This document shows positions 34,086 through 42,355 of a stretch of 64,000 bases of DNA, piece after piece; the stretch's first letter is position 1, and every line of letters begins with the position of its first letter. This stretch comes from Mangrovihabitans endophyticus. GTDB taxonomy: Bacteria > Actinomycetota > Actinomycetes > Mycobacteriales > Micromonosporaceae. Location: contig NZ_BMMX01000001.1 in assembly GCF_014646155.1 (NCBI RefSeq), forward strand, positions 545,720-609,719. The letters are read 5' to 3'. Under the pieces are notes generated by a model that was not told where the DNA came from, ran no database searches, and saw nothing but the letters and a program-made list of their open reading frames with translations. Position numbers and translations under genes: made by a program.

Positions 34086-34544
34086 CTATGCCCGCATGGC
34101 GCGCATGACGTCTCGCAGAAAGTCGACAACGGCGCGGTTCTCGTCGGGGGTGAGCGCCCTGCTGGCCTCGTCGATCGCGAGGATCGACGGTCGCAGGAAG
34201 TCCAGTGTTGCCCGGTGCGCCGTCGGCGTTGCGGCGACGGTGACGCGGCGCCGGTCGTGGGGATGACTGGTGCGTTCCACATGGCCGGCTTTCTCCAGCC
34301 GGTCGATGAGCACGGTCACCGAGGGCGACCGGATCCCCAGCCGCGACGCGAGCTCGGCGGGTCCCATCGGCCCGTGCTGCTCCAGCAGCGACAGGGCGCT
34401 CATGTCTGTGGCGTTGATGCCGAGTTCGCGGGAGGCCCGCGCGGTGAGTTCGTGCGAGGCGTTGATCACGTGCTGCACCGCGATCGTGGCGTCGGCCAGC
34501 TCTGGCAGCTCGTACGGCTGATCGTCCATCGGACCTAGCTCCAT
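34086..34544 (-). CDS. MarR-family transcriptional regulator
   Basis: 152 residues, ATG at 34542-34544. Winged-helix core ALSLLEQHGPMGPAELASRL, LGIRSPSVTVLIDRLEKAGH and the wing SHPHDRRRVTVAAT, flanked by the dimerisation helices. It is divergent from an FAD monooxygenase/MBL hydrolase operon, the common setting for a MarR repressor that senses a phenolic or antibiotic-like ligand. The operator at 34549-34566 is only a few bases from its own start. Confidence 0.94.
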   Translation of the reverse strand: MELGPMDDQPYELPELADATIAVQHVINASHELTARASRELGINATDMSALSLLEQHGPMGPAELASRLGIRSPSVTVLIDRLEKAGHVERTSHPHDRRRVTVAATPTAHRATLDFLRPSILAIDEASRALTPDENRAVVDFLRDVMRAMRA

Positions 34545-34572
34545 TGCCTAGTTACTAGAGAAACTATATATT
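34544..34572 (+). promoter_or_regulatory. Monooxygenase promoter with the MarR operator in its spacer
   Basis: TTGCCT (34544-34549) and TATATT (34567-34572) are 17 bp apart and point toward the FAD monooxygenase. The near-perfect palindrome TAGTTACT-AG-AGAAACTA (34549-34566; one mismatch in the 8-bp arms) fills the spacer almost exactly, so a bound MarR dimer would block RNA polymerase. This layout supports repression released by a ligand. It is a prediction from sequence. Confidence 0.6.
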
Positions 34573-34637
34573 TTGCGAAGGCGCGGCTCCTCCCGGCTGC
34601 CGTAGCCCCCTCGACGCCGAAGGACGTGTCATCATCC

Positions 34638-35873
34638 ATGCCCGCACCTCGCATTCTGATCTCCGGCGCCAGCATCGCCGGCCCGGCTCTGGCGCACTGG
34701 CTCAACCTCGCCGGCTGGACCACGACCATCGTCGAACGCTTCGAGGGCCTGCGTGACGCCGGCCAGAACATCGACGTACGCGGCGCCGCCCGCGAGGTGA
34801 TCCGCCGGATGGGCGTCGAGGATGCCGTCTTCGCCACCGCCAGCGGCGAACAGGGCACCGAGATCGTGGACGAGCGGGGGCGCACCGTCGCGTCCTTTCC
34901 GAAGACCGCCTCCGCGATCGACGGTGCGACCGCGGAACTGGAGATCCTGCGCGGCGAACTGTCCCGTGTCATCGTCGAGACCACCCAACCTGCCACGGAG
35001 TACATTTTCGGTGATCAGATCACCGGTCTCGACGACCGGGGTGATCGGGTCGACGTGACCTTCCGCCACGGCGCGCCGCGGTCGTTCGACGTCGTGGTGA
35101 TCGCCGAGGGGCTGACGTCGCGGACCCGATCGATGGTGATGCCCGACGCTCAGATCAAGCATCTCGGCCTCTACCTGGCTTACCTGACGATCCCCCGCGC
35201 CGCGGACGACACCGACTGGTGGCGCTGGCACACGGTTCCCGGACGGCGGGCGGTGACCGTGCGCCCGGACAACTTCGGCACCATCCGGGCCACGCTCGCC
35301 TTCATGTCCGACACCCGCGGACTGGCGGATCTCAGCCGGCCGGACCAGACGGCGATCCTGCGGCGGAGGTTCGCCGGCGTGGGCTGGGTGGCCCCTCGGA
35401 TCCTGGACGGGCTGGACGCCGCCCCGTACTACTTCGACGCGGTCGGCCAGGTGCGGATTGCGCGGTGGAGCAGAGGGCGCGTCGGCCTGGTCGGCGACGC
35501 CGCCTACTGCCCGGCGCCGTTGAGCGGGATGGGGACCAGCCTGGCGTTGGTCGGCGCGTACGTGCTCGCCGCGGAGTTGGCGACCGCGCCGGGCCCCGGT
35601 TCGGCGTTCGACAACTTCGAGCGCCGGATGCGGCCGTACGTCGCCGCCGCGCAGACCCTTCCGCCCGGCGTGCCCGGGGTGGCCTATCCCCGTACCCGTG
35701 CCGGGGTCACCGCCATGCGGATGCTCACCCGTGCGGCCGCGAGCCCTGCGGCACGCCGGCTCGCCCTGGCCGACCGGCTGAGTTCCCGGCCCGCGGACAA
35801 GATCACCTTGCCCGACTTCTTCCCGGGCCGAAGGCGGACCGCCGGTGACGTCGGTGCGGGGGCCGTGGCATGA
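34638..35873 (+). CDS. FAD-dependent aromatic-ring monooxygenase
   Basis: 411 residues from the ATG at 34638 (an in-frame GTG at 34626 is an alternative). The FAD-binding start is ILISGASIAGPALAHWLNLA, with the second glycine of the usual GxGxxG replaced by Ser. The DG-type motif is seen as FDVVVIAEGLTSRTRSM. The GD motif reads GLVGDAAYCPAPLSGMGTSL. Such enzymes hydroxylate phenolic or polyketide-like substrates with NAD(P)H and O2 and often inactivate antibiotics. Its stop overlaps the start of the MBL hydrolase. The divergent MarR gene likely controls both. Confidence 0.92.
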   Translation: MPAPRILISGASIAGPALAHWLNLAGWTTTIVERFEGLRDAGQNIDVRGAAREVIRRMGVEDAVFATASGEQGTEIVDERGRTVASFPKTASAIDGATAELEILRGELSRVIVETTQPATEYIFGDQITGLDDRGDRVDVTFRHGAPRSFDVVVIAEGLTSRTRSMVMPDAQIKHLGLYLAYLTIPRAADDTDWWRWHTVPGRRAVTVRPDNFGTIRATLAFMSDTRGLADLSRPDQTAILRRRFAGVGWVAPRILDGLDAAPYYFDAVGQVRIARWSRGRVGLVGDAAYCPAPLSGMGTSLALVGAYVLAAELATAPGPGSAFDNFERRMRPYVAAAQTLPPGVPGVAYPRTRAGVTAMRMLTRAAASPAARRLALADRLSSRPADKITLPDFFPGRRRTAGDVGAGAVA

Positions 35874-36598
35874 CCAGCCCACAGGCGATCGCCCCGGATC
35901 TCTGGGTGCTGCCCACCTCGGCCAGCAACGCCTACCTGTGGCGCACCACCGCGGCGCGCTTCATCGTCGTCGACCCTGGCCTCTACGGCGACGAGTCGGC
36001 GGTGCTGGACGCGGTCGCCGAACTCGGTGGCAACGCGCACGACGTGGCGTCGATCGTGCTCACCCACTTTCACAGCGATCACGCGGGCGCCGCGTCCGCA
36101 CTCGCCGCGGCGACGGGTGCCCCGGTGTGTGCCGCCCCCCGCGACGCGGCCGTGCTGCGCGGCGAGACCCCGCGACCGCTACCCGATCTGACCGCCACGG
36201 AACGCCCACTCTACGAGCGGATAGCCGCGTCCCATCCCGGCAACCTCGAAGCACCGCGCTGCGCCGTGTCGGTCGAACTTGAGCACGGTGACCCGGTTGA
36301 CGACGATGAAGAACTGATCGTCCACGCCGTCACCGGCCACACCTGGGGGAGCATCGCGGTGCACATTCCGCGCCGCTCAGCGGTGCTCACCGGCGACATC
36401 GCGGTCAGTGGACCCGGCGGTGAGGTCACCCTGGGCCCGTTCAATGTGGACCGTCGCAGGGCGCGGCGTGCGCTGGCCCGCCTGGCGACGCTGAACGCCC
36501 GTGTCGCGGGCGTCGGGCACGGTCAGCCGCTGCTGCGCGGCGCTCACGAAGCCCTGCGCCATGCGGGCGACGCAGCTTCGGCTTCCAGCACCGGCTGA
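35870..36598 (+). CDS. MBL-fold metallo-hydrolase
   Basis: 242 residues, ATG overlapping the monooxygenase stop (ATGA). The metal-binding motif is LTHFHSDHAG (His66, His68, Asp70, His71); later ligands are His in VTGHTWGS and Asp in VLTGDIAV, and the final His may be in GVGHGQPLL. Quinone- or lactone-directed members of this family hydrolyse ester, thioester or lactone bonds. Coupled to a monooxygenase under MarR control, it may process the oxygenated product. Confidence 0.92.
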   Translation: MTSPQAIAPDLWVLPTSASNAYLWRTTAARFIVVDPGLYGDESAVLDAVAELGGNAHDVASIVLTHFHSDHAGAASALAAATGAPVCAAPRDAAVLRGETPRPLPDLTATERPLYERIAASHPGNLEAPRCAVSVELEHGDPVDDDEELIVHAVTGHTWGSIAVHIPRRSAVLTGDIAVSGPGGEVTLGPFNVDRRRARRALARLATLNARVAGVGHGQPLLRGAHEALRHAGDAASASSTG

Positions 36599-36706
36599 TG
36601 GACACGGCGACGCCGGCCGAACTGCCGAGCGCCCGGTCGTACGGGCCCGGTTCGCCGGGGGCGCGCTGATGACCATGCACCTGGGCCGAAGCCCTCGGCC
36701 GCGCGA

Positions 36707-37786
36707 TCAGGGCCAGTCGGTCACGGGGCCGAGACCGCCGGCCGCGGCGAAGGCCGCACTGATCTGCTCGTGGTCTCTGCCCGCAGCGAGGGCGAGCATC
36801 AGCAGGATGCGCGCCTTGTACGGGTCGAGCAGGCCGGCCGGGATCATTCCGCGACCGAGCAGATCACTTTCGGATCCGGGAAAGCCGTACGTCCCGGCGA
36901 GAACGGGACCGCTACCGGTACGCGAGGTGAGCACCACCGGTATCCGAGCGCCGACCGTGGTGAGTGCGGGCAGCCACGGCTCGGGCACATGCCCGACACC
37001 GAAACCGGCCACCACGAGCCCGTCGACGGCCCGTGCGACGCCCTCCATCATCGAGCCGTCGTCGCCGAGCGTCGCGGTGTACAACCCGATGCGGGGGAGC
37101 CGGTCACGGGGTGCGGGCAGGGTGTGCCGGCCGGGAAGCCGGTTGACGATGATGGCGCTGCCTTCGACGAGATGGCCCAGCGGACCGCCGTTGGGCGAGA
37201 CGAAGGTGGCCACGCTGGTGGAGTGGCTCTTACGCACCCGGCGCGCGGCGTGGATGTCATCGGCCAGAACGACCAGGCAGCCGAGGTCGCGAGCCGCCGG
37301 GCTTGCGGCTACCCGGATAGCGGCGAGCAGGTTCGCCGGTCCGTCCGCGCCAGCCTGTGTGGGGTTACGCATGGCCCCGGTGACCACGATCGGCTGCGGG
37401 CCGGGGTGGAGCAGGTCGAGCAGATAGGCGGTCTCCTCGATGGTGTCGGTGCCCTGTGTGATCACCACCCCGGTGAGTCCGCCGCCCAGCCGGCGGGTGA
37501 TCTCGCCGTACAGTTCGATGATGTCGGCGATGGTCAGGGAGGCGCCGGGCTGGCTGCGGAAGCTCAACACGTCGATGTCGAGGCCGGCATCCGCGAGGCC
37601 GGGGACGGCGTCTACGAGCTGCTGGGCGGTCAGCGACGGGGTGACACGACCCGTCTGGTCGACGGTCATGGCGATGGTGCCGCCGAGAGCGACCACCAGG
37701 ACCCGCGGCCGTTGCACCGATGAACGCACCAGTGAATGATCGCACCCGGCACGGGGAGCCGACGAAATTCTCGGGGATGAGATCAT
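36707..37786 (-). CDS. L-asparaginase family protein
   Basis: 359 residues if started at the ATG (37784-37786) that overlaps the upstream flavoprotein stop; the GTG at 37729 would give 340. Both threonine motifs are present: VVALGGTIAMT and VVITQGTDTIEETAYLLDLL. The segment VLADDIHAARRVRKSHS is the usual Lys region. Cytoplasmic; no signal peptide. It would hydrolyse L-asparagine or a related amide. Its neighbour is a decayed flavoprotein, and an acetamidase lies beyond, so the area once formed an amide-nitrogen scavenging block. Confidence 0.92.
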   Translation of the reverse strand: MISSPRISSAPRAGCDHSLVRSSVQRPRVLVVALGGTIAMTVDQTGRVTPSLTAQQLVDAVPGLADAGLDIDVLSFRSQPGASLTIADIIELYGEITRRLGGGLTGVVITQGTDTIEETAYLLDLLHPGPQPIVVTGAMRNPTQAGADGPANLLAAIRVAASPAARDLGCLVVLADDIHAARRVRKSHSTSVATFVSPNGGPLGHLVEGSAIIVNRLPGRHTLPAPRDRLPRIGLYTATLGDDGSMMEGVARAVDGLVVAGFGVGHVPEPWLPALTTVGARIPVVLTSRTGSGPVLAGTYGFPGSESDLLGRGMIPAGLLDPYKARILLMLALAAGRDHEQISAAFAAAGGLGPVTDWP

Positions 37787-38312
37787 GCCCTACCCGGGTT
37801 TCGAGTCACCGCGAGCAGAGCCGTCTGCCAGGGGAACTCGTGGGCCTGCTGGTCTCCGGTTCCGGGTGGGTGGGGTTTCCATTGACCGGGCCCGAGCAGC
37901 ACCGTGACGTCCTCGCTGCGCAATGCCTCGACTGCTTGTCGGAACGGACGACGAGCGGCGAGTGCGGTGTTGACGAAGGGCAGAATGGCCGTTGGCGTTT
38001 TGCGGCCGATGGCCTCGGCGGCGACGTTCAGTGCGTAGGTGTCATTGATGCCTTGTGTCAACTTATTGATGGTGTTGTAGGTAGCTGGGGCGATGATCAG
38101 CGCGTCGGCGTCGCTGGACCGTGTGCGTGTCCGTCCTACGGGTGCGTAGCTGCTGCGGACGGGAGAACCGGTTCGCTGGGTGATCGCTTGCTCGTCGATG
38201 AAGGTGAGGCCGGCCGGTGTGGCGACGACGTTGACAGTCCATCCGTCGGCCTGGGCGAGATCGATCAGGGTTTCGGAGTGCGGCGCCGGCGGGTTGTTGT
38301 TTATTGCGCAGA
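37783..38312 (-). pseudogene. 5'-truncated flavoprotein (PPC-decarboxylase-like)
   Basis: Reading the minus strand from about 38312 down gives a continuous flavoprotein-family sequence: ETLIDLAQADGWTVNVVATPAG, then DALIIAPATYNTINKLTQGI, then VNTALAARRPFRQAVEALR. The first 8-15 residues of the family are missing. No ATG, GTG or TTG occurs in frame before 38061, and the frame meets a TAG at 38386-38388. Upstream of about 38312 the same DNA codes, on the other strand, for a permease. The promoter and start were therefore lost in a rearrangement. The stop overlaps the asparaginase start. Confidence 0.75.
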
Positions 38313-38835
38313 CGTGGGTGGCGGCGATCCTGACCCCGGACCCACAGGCGTTGATCGTCGGCGGGGATCCGGACGGGACGGCGTTCTACACCGCCGCGCA
38401 GGTGGCGGCCGGGCCGTGGTTGGCCACCGTCTGCGCGGTGGCGACCGCGGTCGCGTGGGGTTTGCCGGACTCGATGGTGGCGCAGGTCGCGATTTCCCGG
38501 CTGCTGTACGCGATGGCCCGCGACCGGCAGTTGCCGGCGTTTTTGGCGAAGGTGTCGCGTGAGCGCAACGTGCCCCGCAACGCGATCCTGCTGGTGGCCG
38601 TGGCGTCGCTCACGTTGGGGCTGTCGATGAGTGCGCGGGGTGATGGGATTGCCTTGCTGTCGAGTCTGATCAATTTCGGGGCGTTGACGGCGTTCCTGCT
38701 GCCCAACGCCTCGGGTTCGTGTGGATCGGTGTGGGCCTGCTGGTCCTGGCCGGTTTGTATCTGGCCGGGCGGCGGCCGGAGCTGTCCGGGTTCACTGCCG
38801 GGCGGCACGCCGACCCGGTCCGGGAAGGAGTGTGA
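38296..38835 (+). pseudogene. Truncated and frameshifted amino acid permease (APC family)
   Basis: From about 38296 the plus strand reads LLFIAQTWVAAIL..., then WGLPDSMVAQVAISRLLYAM, RDRQLPAFLAKVSRERNVPR and FGALTAFLL, clear APC permease sequence lacking the first several membrane helices. At about 38702 the coding frame shifts: the continuation QRLGFVWIGVGLLVLAGLYL...REGV runs in a different frame to the TGA at 38833-38835. About one membrane segment between the two parts is missing, so an out-of-frame deletion is the best explanation. The remnant ends three bases before the acetamidase, its former operon partner. Confidence 0.8.
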
Positions 38836-38838
38836 GTC

Positions 38839-39855
38839 ATGAGCGTGCACGAGTACACACCTGCCGCTGAGGATCTGAGGTTCACGTTCGGTGGGGCGGC
38901 GGCACCGGTGGCGCGGCTGCGCAGTGGTGACGTGGTGTCTACCGTGACGGAGGACTGCTTCGGCGGGGCGGTGCGCTCGGTGGAGGATCTACCGTCGCGG
39001 GTGTGCGCGCCCGGCCGGCTGAACCCGGTGACGGGCCCGTTCTTCGTCGAGGACGCCGAACCCGGGGACACCCTCGCCGTGCACGTGCTGTCCATGGTCC
39101 CGGCCCGCCCGGTCGCGGTGTCGAGTACGTTTCCACATTTCGGGGCGTTGACCTCCACCGCGCACACCGCCACGTTGCAGCCGCCGTTGGAGGAGCGGGT
39201 CTGGCTGTACGAGATCGATGCGCCGGCCGGGCTGGTGCGCTACCGGGCACGCCGGTCGCCGTTCATGGTGGATCTGCCGCTGGCGCCGATGCACGGCACC
39301 ATCGGCGTCGCCCCGGCCGGTGGGGAGGCGCGCAGCTCGATCACCTGCGACGCCCACGGCGGGAACATGGACACGCCCGAGGTACGCCCGGGCGCCACCG
39401 TCTATCTGGGAGTGAACGTGCCCGGGGCGATGCTCGGCCTGGGCGACGGACACGCCCGGCAAGGAGCCGGGGAGGTGGCCGGGGTGGCCGTCGAGGCGGC
39501 CATGCACACCGTGTTCGCCGTCGAGGTCATCAAGGGCGTGGCGACGCCGTGGCCACGGATCGAATCCGACACCACGGTCATGAGTGTGGGCTGCGCCCGC
39601 CCGCTGGAAGACGCGTTCCGGATCAGCCAACACGACCTGGTCACCTGGACCGCCGACCTGACCGGCCTCGACACCCTCGACGCCTACCAGTTGGTGGCGC
39701 AGGCCGGCACCGCGCTGGTGGGCAACGTGTGCGACCCGAACTACACCATGCTCGCCGCCCTGCCCAAACACCTGCTACCCGACGCCACCACCGTGTACGG
39801 CGGCGTGCACCAGCGGCTACGCGCCGTCCCCGTACCGGCCCCGGTGGTGGGCTGA
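38839..39855 (+). CDS. Acetamidase/formamidase family amidohydrolase
   Basis: 338 residues, ATG with GAAGGAG eight bases upstream. Family sequences: GPFFVEDAEPGDTLAVHVLS, PMHGTIGVAP, TCDAHGGNMDTPEVRPGATV and the metal/active-site Glu and His in VAVEAAMHTVFAVEVIKG. It hydrolyses short amides to ammonia and a carboxylate in the cytoplasm. The adjacent permease, which probably once imported its substrate, is a pseudogene, so the function may now be residual. Confidence 0.92.
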   Translation: MSVHEYTPAAEDLRFTFGGAAAPVARLRSGDVVSTVTEDCFGGAVRSVEDLPSRVCAPGRLNPVTGPFFVEDAEPGDTLAVHVLSMVPARPVAVSSTFPHFGALTSTAHTATLQPPLEERVWLYEIDAPAGLVRYRARRSPFMVDLPLAPMHGTIGVAPAGGEARSSITCDAHGGNMDTPEVRPGATVYLGVNVPGAMLGLGDGHARQGAGEVAGVAVEAAMHTVFAVEVIKGVATPWPRIESDTTVMSVGCARPLEDAFRISQHDLVTWTADLTGLDTLDAYQLVAQAGTALVGNVCDPNYTMLAALPKHLLPDATTVYGGVHQRLRAVPVPAPVVG

Positions 39856-39859
39856 CGGG

Positions 39860-40465
39860 TCACCGTCGGCGCACCAGGTTCCGGATCGCGATCACCAGGG
39901 TTCCCACCAGCAGCAGGGCGGGCAGGGCGGCCAGGACGACCAGGATGACGCCGAGTGCGGTGATCAACGGGCGGTGGGGGAGTTCGGGGCGGGAGTAGGT
40001 GACGCCGCCGCCGCGGAAGCCGGTGCCCTGGCCGATGGTGACGGTGGTGCCGACCTCGTCGGCGTGCAGGAAGTTGCGGCGGTCGAAGGTGTGCCGTTCG
40101 GTGAAGCCGCCGTTCCAGACGATGTCGGCGGTGCACTCGTCCCAGTAGCCGAAGCCGCGGCCGATCGGCCCGTGGCGTTCGCAGTCGACCACGGTGGCCT
40201 GGCCGGTGCGGTCCGCGTCGGCGAAGTCCGGGCCGGTCCATCCCTGCACGGTCAGCGCCAGTTCGCCGAGGACGAAACTGGCAATCGCCAGCGCGGCGAG
40301 GAACAGCCAGCCGCGGCGACGTGCCGGCCGGCGCGCCGGTGTCACCGGGGAGACGGCACCGGCGGGGTCTGGCCGGGCGGGCAGAGCCCCGTCGGCGTCC
40401 GCGTTGTCCCGGCCGATCTTGTCCAGCCGTTCCTGCATGCGGCGTCGGTGGGCGTCGTCGCTCAT
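39860..40465 (-). CDS. Membrane protein of the WXG/EspC-type locus (DUF6346-like)
   Basis: 201 residues. A basic cytoplasmic start of about 50 residues is followed by a first membrane helix (LFLAALAIASFVLGELALTV). An extracytoplasmic region with two Cys follows (VVDCERHGPIGRGFGYWDEC), then a second helix near the C-terminus (LITALGVILVVLAALPALLL). The layout resembles a family often seen next to WXG100-type genes in actinomycetes. Function unknown. It is the last gene of the minus-strand locus, and its stop is four bases from the convergent acetamidase stop. Confidence 0.6.
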   Translation of the reverse strand: MSDDAHRRRMQERLDKIGRDNADADGALPARPDPAGAVSPVTPARRPARRRGWLFLAALAIASFVLGELALTVQGWTGPDFADADRTGQATVVDCERHGPIGRGFGYWDECTADIVWNGGFTERHTFDRRNFLHADEVGTTVTIGQGTGFRGGGVTYSRPELPHRPLITALGVILVVLAALPALLLVGTLVIAIRNLVRRR

Positions 40466-40468
40466 GGC

Positions 40469-40502
40469 AGCGGGCCTCCGATCACAGCGGGCCTCCGATC
40501 AC
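40469..40502. repeat. 17-bp tandem duplication carrying a ribosome binding site
   Basis: AGCGGGCCTCCGATCAC occurs twice in tandem (40469-40485, 40486-40502), followed by AGCGGG. On the minus strand each copy holds GGAGG, so the membrane protein gene (start 40465) has two candidate ribosome sites. The copy further from its start overlaps the stop of the upstream gene. Confidence 0.85.
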
Positions 40503-41533
40503 AGCGGGAGTTGGATCGGTGTGTCGGGGTGCGGATCCGGCAACTTGTCCCCGGTGGCGCCGCTGTTCTGCAGACCGTTGTTGACCGAGGACGCCTTGAG
40601 GGACTCGCCGACGACGGCGTCGGTGGCGCCGTGCACGGCGGTGTGTCCCTGGCTGATGGTCTGGTGTGCGCCCTTGAACGCACTCCACCCGTCGGCCACC
40701 CCGGTGACGGCGCCGCGTTCCATCATCTCCCCGCCGGCCTGGGCCCGGTAGGCGCCCATGACGAGCGCGCCGTTGGTGCCTTCCTTCAGTGACGCCGAGA
40801 TGCGTTCCAGCAGCTCTCGCAGGGCTCCGATGTCGCCGGACAGCTTGCCGACCGAGGCGACGAGCCGCTTCAACAGGTTCATGATCTTCGTGGTGCATTC
40901 CGCGACGAGGAGGGCGACCTCGGCGACGACCTTCGGAATGGTGACCACCAGCACGGCCTGTACGGCCTTGGACACCGCCGCGCCGACGACCTCGGCGATG
41001 ATGTCACGCACGGTGTTGCGGACGACACCGACCATGGCGCCGGCGATCAACGTCATCTTGGCCATGCCTTCACCGATCGCGCCCAGCGCCTGCACGTCCT
41101 CGACGTGGCGGGTGGCGCGGCCGCGGTAGGCGTCGGCGGCCAGCGCGGTCCAATCCGGAGTGGACCGGCGCACCTCGCCGGCATAGTACTGCGCGGCGAA
41201 GTCGATGCGTTGCCCGATGTTGCGCCAGGTCTGCGCGTGCCCCTCGATCTCCTTCGGATCGCCACAGAGCCAGTCCAGCGGCTCGCGCAGGAACGACACG
41301 TGCTCCATCAGCCATCCGACCCCGGCGGCGAAGATCGCCTGGAACGGGTCCATCACCGCGCCGATGGCGGACAGTCCGGTGGACAGCAGGTTGCCGCCCA
41401 TGCCCAGCCAGTCGCCGTTGCTGAACCCGTCGACGGTGCCCATCACCGATTCGAGGATGCCGGCGCCCTCGTACCAGCCGGTGGACGCCTCGGGCGCCAC
41501 CACGCCGGCGCGGGTGAAGGCGTAGTCGCTCAT
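40499..41533 (-). CDS. WXG100/PPE-like helical protein of a type VII secretion-related locus
   Basis: 344 residues, almost entirely helical. An N-terminal region (about 1-90) has small glycine-rich and hydrophobic stretches. A WXG-like helical hairpin lies at about 95-150 (HAQTWRNIGQRIDFAAQYYA, then TPDWTALAADAYRGRATRHV). A hydrophobic segment at about 160-225 could contact membrane. The C-terminal 120 residues are polar. The shape resembles large ESX-type substrates or chaperone-like proteins. Its start overlaps the stop of the EspC-like gene (ATGA). Confidence 0.7.
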   Translation of the reverse strand: MSDYAFTRAGVVAPEASTGWYEGAGILESVMGTVDGFSNGDWLGMGGNLLSTGLSAIGAVMDPFQAIFAAGVGWLMEHVSFLREPLDWLCGDPKEIEGHAQTWRNIGQRIDFAAQYYAGEVRRSTPDWTALAADAYRGRATRHVEDVQALGAIGEGMAKMTLIAGAMVGVVRNTVRDIIAEVVGAAVSKAVQAVLVVTIPKVVAEVALLVAECTTKIMNLLKRLVASVGKLSGDIGALRELLERISASLKEGTNGALVMGAYRAQAGGEMMERGAVTGVADGWSAFKGAHQTISQGHTAVHGATDAVVGESLKASSVNNGLQNSGATGDKLPDPHPDTPIQLPL

Positions 41534-41844
41534 TCGCCAGATCCGGCGATGCGGCGGGCGGCCTGCGCGTCGGACAGGTCGAAATCGGCGGCCATGGCGC
41601 GCAGCGTGTCGGCCAGCCGCTGGGTCGCGGTGGCCGCCTGCCTGATCTCGCCGATCGCGTGATCCTGGAACGGGTTCAGCAGTCCGGTGAACTGCGGTCC
41701 GACCAATGTGCCGTACGACTCGGCGCTCGCCTGCACGTGCGCCGCGCCGGCCAGGCCCTCGTCGATCATGTCAGCGGTCTCGTCGACGGCGCCGGCATGC
41801 CGGCGCACCGCCTCCGCGGACAACTTGATGTCTGGCTGAGTCAT
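41530..41844 (-). CDS. EspC/WXG100-type small helical protein
   Basis: 104 residues, two long helices with a turn near LLNPFQDHAIG. N-terminal IKLSAEAVRRHAGAVDETAD and C-terminal ATQRLADTLRAMAADFDLSD fit the EspC-like group of ESX-associated proteins (about 100 residues, no signal peptide). It overlaps genes on both sides by 4 nt. It likely pairs with the 344-residue neighbour as a secretion partner. Confidence 0.75.
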   Translation of the reverse strand: MTQPDIKLSAEAVRRHAGAVDETADMIDEGLAGAAHVQASAESYGTLVGPQFTGLLNPFQDHAIGEIRQAATATQRLADTLRAMAADFDLSDAQAARRIAGSGE

Positions 41845-42236
41845 CGCCGCTCGCCGCCCTCGTCCGGCTCCACAGTGGGAAATCTTTCGGTGTACGTCTG
41901 AGAGATGAAACGGGCGGTGTCCGAGTCGTCGCCGTAGAGGTCCGACACCACCTCGCCCATCGACGCGGCCAGCCGTGCCTGCGCCTGCTGCGAGGTCTGC
42001 AATACCAGCTCGGCCAACCGTTCGTAGCCCAGCCGCTGCGCCGCAGCCCCGAATCGCAACGCCGCCAGCCCGCCGGTGGAATCGACGGTCACCCGCACCG
42101 CGCCGTCGCCCGACTCCACCGTTGCCGAGTGCCGCTCCAGGCGGGCACTCAGCAACTGCGCGCGTTCGGCCTGCTCTCGTGCCTGCAGCTCGAAGGAGCG
42201 CAACAGGTCTTCCGGCGAGTCACTCACCCAGGACAC
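41841..42236 (-). CDS. YbaB/EbfC-family-like protein at the head of the WXG locus
   Basis: 131 residues. A helical start (LRSFELQAREQAERAQLLSA) leads to a beta hairpin (VRVTVDSTGGLAALRFGAAA) and a second long helix (LVLQTSQQAQARLAASMGEV), the YbaB fold. In actinomycetes YbaB-like proteins often open WXG100/EspC operons, where the role is not known, while the free-standing version binds DNA. This copy is the first gene of the four-gene operon (42236 to 39860). Confidence 0.75.
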   Translation of the reverse strand: MSWVSDSPEDLLRSFELQAREQAERAQLLSARLERHSATVESGDGAVRVTVDSTGGLAALRFGAAAQRLGYERLAELVLQTSQQAQARLAASMGEVVSDLYGDDSDTARFISQTYTERFPTVEPDEGGERR

Positions 42237-42355
42237 CTCCCCGTCGAGGGGATGATAGCGATCGGATTCACCTTCATGAACCGCCGAGGGCCACCTCGTG
42301 CGATGTGGGCGAGGTCATTTCACACCGATGTGGGGAGAGGTGGTTCCCCTGAGCC

